From contig CANETR010000036.1 in NCBI GenBank assembly GCA_947441325.1, positions 1 to 9,842 on the forward strand: a stretch of 9,842 nucleotides of DNA. Direction: 5' to 3'. Positions within the stretch are counted from its first letter, which is position 1. Each line of letters begins with the position of its first letter. Below, in pieces: positions 7,703-9,842 of this stretch. The notes beneath the pieces were generated by a model. The model was given only the letters and a program-made list of their open reading frames with translations, was not told the origin of the DNA and searched no databases. The DNA is from Saprospiraceae bacterium (GTDB taxonomy: Bacteria > Bacteroidota > Bacteroidia > Chitinophagales > Saprospiraceae). The position numbers were made by a program, and so were the translations under genes.

Positions 7703-8575
7703 ATGGAACTCCCCGAAAAGTACATCAACCCCCTGACCGATTTTGGTTTTAAAAAGCTTTTTGGCGAAGAAGTCAACAAAGATTTGTTGGTCGATTTTTT
7801 GAATGAACTGCTTCCCGAACCGCATAAAATCAAAGAACTGACTTATCAGCAAAATGAACATCTAGCGCTCTTAGAGCAAGATAGAAAGGCAATTTTTGAC
7901 CTTTATTGCGAAAATGAAAAAGGAGAAAAGTTTATCGTTGAAATTCAAAAAGCAAAGCAAAATTATTTCAAGGACAGATCTGTGTTTTATGCTACCTTTC
8001 CGATTCAGCAACAAGCCGTAAAAGGAAGTAATTGGGATTTTAAGCTGGCTGCCGTATATACTATTGGTATTCTGGATTTTGTTTTTGAAGAAGATAGAGA
8101 TGACAAAAGCTACATCCACAAAGTTTTACTCAAAAATCAGAACAATAAAGTTTTTTATGATAAGCTAACTTTCATTTACATCGAATTGCCCAAGTTTGAC
8201 AAAAGCGCTGAACAGCTGCAAAGCAAAATTGAAAAATGGATTTATGTATTAAAATACTTGGCAAAATTGCAGGATAGGCCTGTTGCGCTACAAGAGAAAA
8301 TTTTCACCAAACTATTCGCTGCCGCAGAAATTGCAAAATACAGCAGAGAAGAGCGTGAAATTTATGAAAATAGCCTCAAATACTACCGTGATATCAAAAA
8401 TGTAGTAGATACGGCTTATGAAGATGGTGAGATTAAAGGGAAAATCGAAGGGAAAATTGAAGGGAAAATTGAAGGAAAAATTGAGATAGCAAAAAATTTA
8501 AAGCGAATGGGCTTGAATGTTGAGCAAATTATTGAGGCTACGGGATTAAGTAAAGAGGAAATTGAGCATTTATAA
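7703..8575 (+). CDS. Rpn-family PD-(D/E)XK nuclease / putative transposase
   Basis: This 290-residue protein begins MELPEKYINPLTDFGFKKLF, the hallmark N-terminus of the Rpn (recombination-promoting nuclease/putative transposase) family. The nuclease core is visible as Asp66 in IFDLYC and Glu80-x-Gln82 in VEIQKAK, the family's D...ExQ form of PD-(D/E)XK. An Rpn-like helical region follows, then four GKIE repeats (246-261) and a C-terminal helical end KNLKRMGLNVEQIIEATGLS, also usual in the family. Characterised E. coli relatives (RpnA) are DNA endonucleases that promote RecA-independent recombination; activity here is inferred. I choose ATG 7703 because a TTG start nine codons earlier would overlap the -7 promoter box. 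The gene stands alone with its own promoter and lies between two direct copies of the hairpin repeat. Confidence 0.92.
   Translation: MELPEKYINPLTDFGFKKLFGEEVNKDLLVDFLNELLPEPHKIKELTYQQNEHLALLEQDRKAIFDLYCENEKGEKFIVEIQKAKQNYFKDRSVFYATFPIQQQAVKGSNWDFKLAAVYTIGILDFVFEEDRDDKSYIHKVLLKNQNNKVFYDKLTFIYIELPKFDKSAEQLQSKIEKWIYVLKYLAKLQDRPVALQEKIFTKLFAAAEIAKYSREEREIYENSLKYYRDIKNVVDTAYEDGEIKGKIEGKIEGKIEGKIEIAKNLKRMGLNVEQIIEATGLSKEEIEHL
8438..8485 (+). repeat. Four tandem 12-bp repeats inside the nuclease gene
   Basis: The unit GGGAAAATTGAA occurs four times in a row (8438-8449, 8450-8461, 8462-8473, 8474-8485), with one change in the first and two in the last. Each encodes Gly-Lys-Ile-Glu, so gain or loss of a unit keeps the frame. 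The protein segment is probably an extended helical, charged linker between the nuclease and the C-terminal helical end. Confidence 0.95.
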
Positions 8576-8647
8576 TGATAAACCTGAAGTGAAGGATCAA
8601 GAACTTATGTTCTGTCTTTAATTATCTTTTATAAAATTGGGATATAG

Positions 8648-8713
8648 CTCCAGCGGAGTGGCCTATTCTTAGCCGCAGGCAGGTGCAGGATTTTAGCCAC
8701 AGCGTGGTGACCT
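8648..8713 (+). repeat. Composite REP-like hairpin repeat, copy 2
   Basis: The order is the same as in copy 1: CTCC-AGC-GGAG (8648-8658), a TATTCTTAGCCG box followed by AGGC, and CCAC-AGC-GTGG (8697-8707) followed by TGACCTGTTTATA. The middle part is more divergent than in copies 1 and 3, but the last 22 bases match copy 1. It starts about 70 bp after the nuclease stop codon. Confidence 0.85.
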
Positions 8714-8726
8714 GTTTATAATTGAA

Positions 8727-8837
8727 ACACAGATCTGGACTTTGTCCAACACAGATCGGACAGATGCACACAGATTTTATGCTACTGCGTCAATACTGAT
8801 CCGATTGCTATCGGATTAAACAGATTAACTGCGTCAA
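8727..8837. repeat. Block of short dispersed word repeats
   Basis: ACACAGAT occurs at 8727-8734, 8749-8756 and 8768-8775. ACTGCGTCAA occurs at 8784-8793 and 8828-8837. CAGAT or CAGATT recurs between them. The spacing is irregular (22, 19 and 44 bp), so this is not a CRISPR or a strict tandem array. It resembles degenerate filler made of related words and has no coding potential. Confidence 0.6.
8799..8816. repeat. Short hairpin with TGCT loop
   Basis: ATCCGAT and ATCGGAT form a perfect 7-bp stem around a four-base loop. The core CCGATTGCTATCGG is nearly the same as the palindrome at 9256-9273, so the two are probably members of one small palindrome family. There is no T tract on either side, so it is not a typical terminator. 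Confidence 0.6.
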
Positions 8838-8875
8838 GACAGATATTTACGGATTGACGAAACTAATTAAATTTT

Positions 8876-8940
8876 GCTCCGGAGGGGCAATATTTTTGTA
8901 GCCGAAAGGCAAAAAAATAAAAAAGCTGCATCGCAGCGAC
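8876..8940 (+). repeat. Partial modules of the hairpin repeat
   Basis: GCTCC-GGA-GGGGC (8876-8888) is followed by TTTTTGTAGCC-GAAA-GGC (8893-8910), which matches the TTCTTAGCC box in position and form. A further stem GCTGC-ATC-GCAGC (8925-8937) is followed by GACATTTT, a decayed form of the GACCTGTTT tag. The stem sequence differs from copy 1 but pairing is kept. Confidence 0.65.
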
Positions 8941-8956
8941 ATTTTAATTCAATTGA

Positions 8957-9023
8957 GCTGCATCGCAGCGGTTTGTTCTTAGCCGCCAGGCAAGAATGGA
9001 TTAGAGCCACAGCGTGGTGACCT
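8957..9023 (+). repeat. Composite REP-like hairpin repeat, copy 3
   Basis: GCTGC-ATC-GCAGC (8957-8969) leads into GGTTTGTTCTTAGCCGCC and ends with CCAC-AGC-GTGG (9007-9017) and TGACCTG. From GGTTTG on it differs from copy 1 by only a few bases, but its first stem is GCTGC/GCAGC in place of CTCC/GGAG: both arms changed together. The first hairpin is a duplicate of the one at 8925-8937, 20 bp upstream. Confidence 0.85.
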
Positions 9024-9072
9024 GCACAAATTCCTTTTTAAACGATTTTTATTTCCAATTCTAGAGCTAGAA

Positions 9073-9139
9073 GAGGTCATCTCTACGGGACTTTTTCACA
9101 TCTTAGCCTTTCGGCTAAGAACAGGTGACCCCTATGGGG
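9073..9139 (-). repeat. Composite REP-like hairpin repeat, inverted copy
   Basis: Read on the minus strand: CCCC-ATA-GGGG (9139-9129), TCACCTGTTCTTAGCC (9128-9113), a GAAA loop, GGCTAAGA (9108-9101), then GTCCC-GTA-GAGAT and GACCTC (9091-9073). Module order matches the three direct copies. The middle hairpin is now a perfect 8-bp stem (9101-9108 with 9113-9120), while the last stem is partly decayed. A direct plus an inverted copy is how REP elements pair up into larger units. Confidence 0.65.
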
Positions 9140-9153
9140 CCAGAAACCTGTGA

Positions 9154-9199
9154 AAAAATCTGATGCCCCCGAAAGCTCTCGGGGTAAGCTCAGATTTTT
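9154..9199. terminator. Strong two-tier hairpin, terminator-like on both strands
   Basis: AAAAATCTGA (9154-9163) and TCAGATTTTT (9190-9199) form a perfect 10-bp outer stem; CCCCGA (9167-9172) and TCGGGG (9179-9184) form a 6-bp inner stem. The outer stem ends in five T residues on either strand, so it could act as a bidirectional terminator. However, it lies about 580 bp after the nuclease stop and 395 bp before the ATPase start, so a link to either gene is uncertain; it may be another repeat. Confidence 0.45.
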
Positions 9200-9244
9200 C
9201 AATACCAACGGATACCTGGGTTTTAACCCTAAATCGAACATTTT

Positions 9245-9280
9245 GCCCTAAGCTATTCCGATAGCTATCGGAAATCGGGC
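9245..9280. repeat. Perfect 18-bp palindrome with outer GCCC/GGGC arms
   Basis: TTCCGATAGCTATCGGAA (9256-9273) equals its own reverse complement, and GCCC (9245-9248) can pair with GGGC (9277-9280) outside it. The core CCGATAGCTATCGG is a word I associate with intergenic DNA of Bacteroidota. It is more likely a dispersed palindrome than a site tied to the neighbouring genes. Confidence 0.6.
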
Positions 9281-9298
9281 TCGTTTTGGTGTTTGATT

Positions 9299-9322
9299 TT
9301 TTAAAGGCTAAAGCCTTTAAAA
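9299..9322. repeat. 10-bp hairpin with TAAA loop
   Basis: TTTTAAAGGC (9299-9308) and GCCTTTAAAA (9313-9322) are perfectly complementary around a TAAA loop. The A/T-rich outer part gives it terminator-like looks on both strands, but no adjacent gene ends here. Confidence 0.55.
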
Positions 9323-9504
9323 CTAAATCGATATTTATTGTGTAAAAACGTCCGCTCTATGCGTATTTCAAAACTTGAATTTCTATGTTAAAAACTGTAT
9401 ATTGGGAATAATCTATTCGTCCTAAAATGAAGCAAAGGTCTTATTTGTAGTTGTTTTCAAACGGCTAAAAAAATCAAAACAATGATGAAAAACCTTAAAA
9501 AAAC

Positions 9505-9565
9505 TTTAATTTTACATGTAATATTAAAGTGTTAATTTTAAATTACATGAAAATATAAAATTAAA
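9505..9565. promoter_or_regulatory. Large imperfect inverted repeat in front of the ATPase promoter
   Basis: TTTAATTTT-A-CATGTAAT (9505-9522) pairs with ATTACATG (9542-9549) and AAAATTAAA (9557-9565), leaving a seven-base bulge on the right side and one base on the left. A smaller ATTAA-AGTG-TTAAT hairpin (9523-9536) lies inside it. The right arm ends 4 bp before the -7 box of the ATPase gene and covers the place of its -33 element, as expected of an operator. A repeat end or cruciform is an alternative. Confidence 0.5.
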
Positions 9566-9569
9566 CCCT

Positions 9570-9577
9570 TAAATTTG
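9570..9577 (+). promoter_or_regulatory. Possible -7 box for the ATPase gene
   Basis: TAAATTTG fits TAnnTTTG and lies 16 bp before the ATG, giving a leader of roughly 10 nt. No TTG occurs at the -33 distance, where the inverted repeat arm lies, so the promoter may be weak or need an activator. Confidence 0.45.
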
Positions 9578-9593
9578 CAAAAAAAAATATTCA

Positions 9594-9842
9594 ATGAAAG
9601 TTAGCTTTTTTGAGAGAAAACAAAAATTTATAGACAATCAGGGGCAGAGTGTTTTTTTTTGGGGACCAAGACAAACAGGAAAAAGTACCCTCCTAAAACA
9701 GTTATTCCCCGACGCACTTTGGTTCGACCTTTTGTTATCAGATTTGTACAAAAGGCTACTCAGTAATCCTGAGTACCTTAGAGAAACAGTTTTGGCGCAA
9801 AAGTCAAAATTGGTAGTAATTGATGAAATACAACGAATTCCA
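9594..9842 (+). CDS. AAA_14/DUF4143-type ATPase, N-terminal part only
   Basis: The 83 codons visible begin MKVSFFERKQKFIDN and run off the right edge. A Walker A motif GPRQTGKST (residues 24-32) and a Walker B motif LVVIDEIQR (73-81) are complete. The GPRQTGKST and IDEIQ wording is characteristic of the AAA_14/DUF4143 group, large proteins of about 370-450 residues that are frequent, often multi-copy and of unsettled function in Bacteroidota and archaea. The start follows a -7-like box. A run of nine T (9652-9660) encodes Val-Phe-Phe-Trp just before Walker A and would be a slippage site. The C-terminal DUF4143 domain lies outside the window, so the family call rests on the P-loop half. Confidence 0.85.
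   Translation, partial: MKVSFFERKQKFIDNQGQSVFFWGPRQTGKSTLLKQLFPDALWFDLLLSDLYKRLLSNPEYLRETVLAQKSKLVVIDEIQRIP

Larger units (their letters stand above)
8576..9593. other. Gene-free stretch of about 1 kb rich in hairpins
   Basis: I find no convincing coding sequence, tRNA or known RNA here. It contains two full direct copies of the composite hairpin repeat (8648-8713, 8957-9023), an inverted copy (9073-9139), partial modules (8876-8940), a block of short repeated words (8727-8837), several unrelated strong hairpins (8799-8816, 9154-9199, 9256-9273, 9299-9322), a plain A+T-rich part (about 9323-9500), and an inverted repeat next to the ATPase promoter (9505-9565). Confidence 0.8.

Noticed and set aside
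7493..9023. CRISPR array
   Set aside because: The repeats are 66-67 bp, unequally spaced (about 1090 and 240 bp apart) and interrupted by a gene; no cas genes are present.
7703..9842. Toxin-antitoxin or defence island built from the nuclease and the ATPase
   Set aside because: The genes are separated by 1 kb of repeats, have separate promoters and are each common as single genes; nothing here shows joint function.

Overview
The window looks like chromosomal DNA from a member of the Bacteroidota. Four things point there: an A+T-rich sequence, a PorW/SprE-type lipoprotein of the type IX secretion system (T9SS), a membrane-anchored M23 peptidase with the N-terminal segment usual in that phylum, and promoter-like boxes of the Bacteroidota form TAnnTTTG. 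Shine-Dalgarno sequences are weak or absent. I cannot place it at genus level; gliding or T9SS-bearing Cytophagia, Flavobacteriia or Bacteroidia-like lineages are all possible.

Left part (1-5499, minus strand), cell envelope. A large PorW/SprE-like lipoprotein gene (2560-5499) lies upstream of a class A penicillin-binding protein gene (2408 to beyond the left edge). A strong intrinsic terminator (2510-2537) and a promoter-like box (2444-2451) separate them, so the PBP is probably transcribed mainly on its own. The middle (5500-5754) is a divergent intergenic region whose main feature is a perfect 10-bp inverted repeat with 14 bp between its arms. Each arm contains an outward-facing TATTTTTG box. 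On the plus strand follow an M23 peptidase (5755-6669) and, 15 bp later, a five-helix membrane protein resembling DUF3667 (6685-7392), probably one operon. The envelope genes make a coherent set: peptidoglycan synthesis, peptidoglycan hydrolysis, and a secretion machine that spans the wall.

Right part (7393-9842), accessory in character. It holds a PD-(D/E)XK nuclease of the Rpn/putative-transposase family (7703-8575) with its own good promoter, then about 1 kb without genes, then the first 83 codons of an ATPase of the AAA_14/DUF4143 type (9594 to beyond the right edge). The gene-free DNA around the nuclease is full of small hairpins. Most are variants of one modular repeat: a short stem with a three-base loop (ATC, AGC or ATA), a GACCTGTTT-like tag and a TTCTTAGCC box. 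Three direct composite copies (7493-7558, 8648-8713, 8957-9023), one inverted copy (9073-9139) and two partial ones (8876-8940) can be seen. Stem sequences differ between copies while pairing is kept, which suggests a folded, REP-like element. The nuclease gene sits exactly between the first two direct copies.

I see no tRNA, rRNA, CRISPR array, integrase or classical insertion sequence. The most interesting material is the modular hairpin repeat and its placement around the nuclease gene, followed by the divergent palindromic promoter region and the inverted repeat in front of the ATPase.
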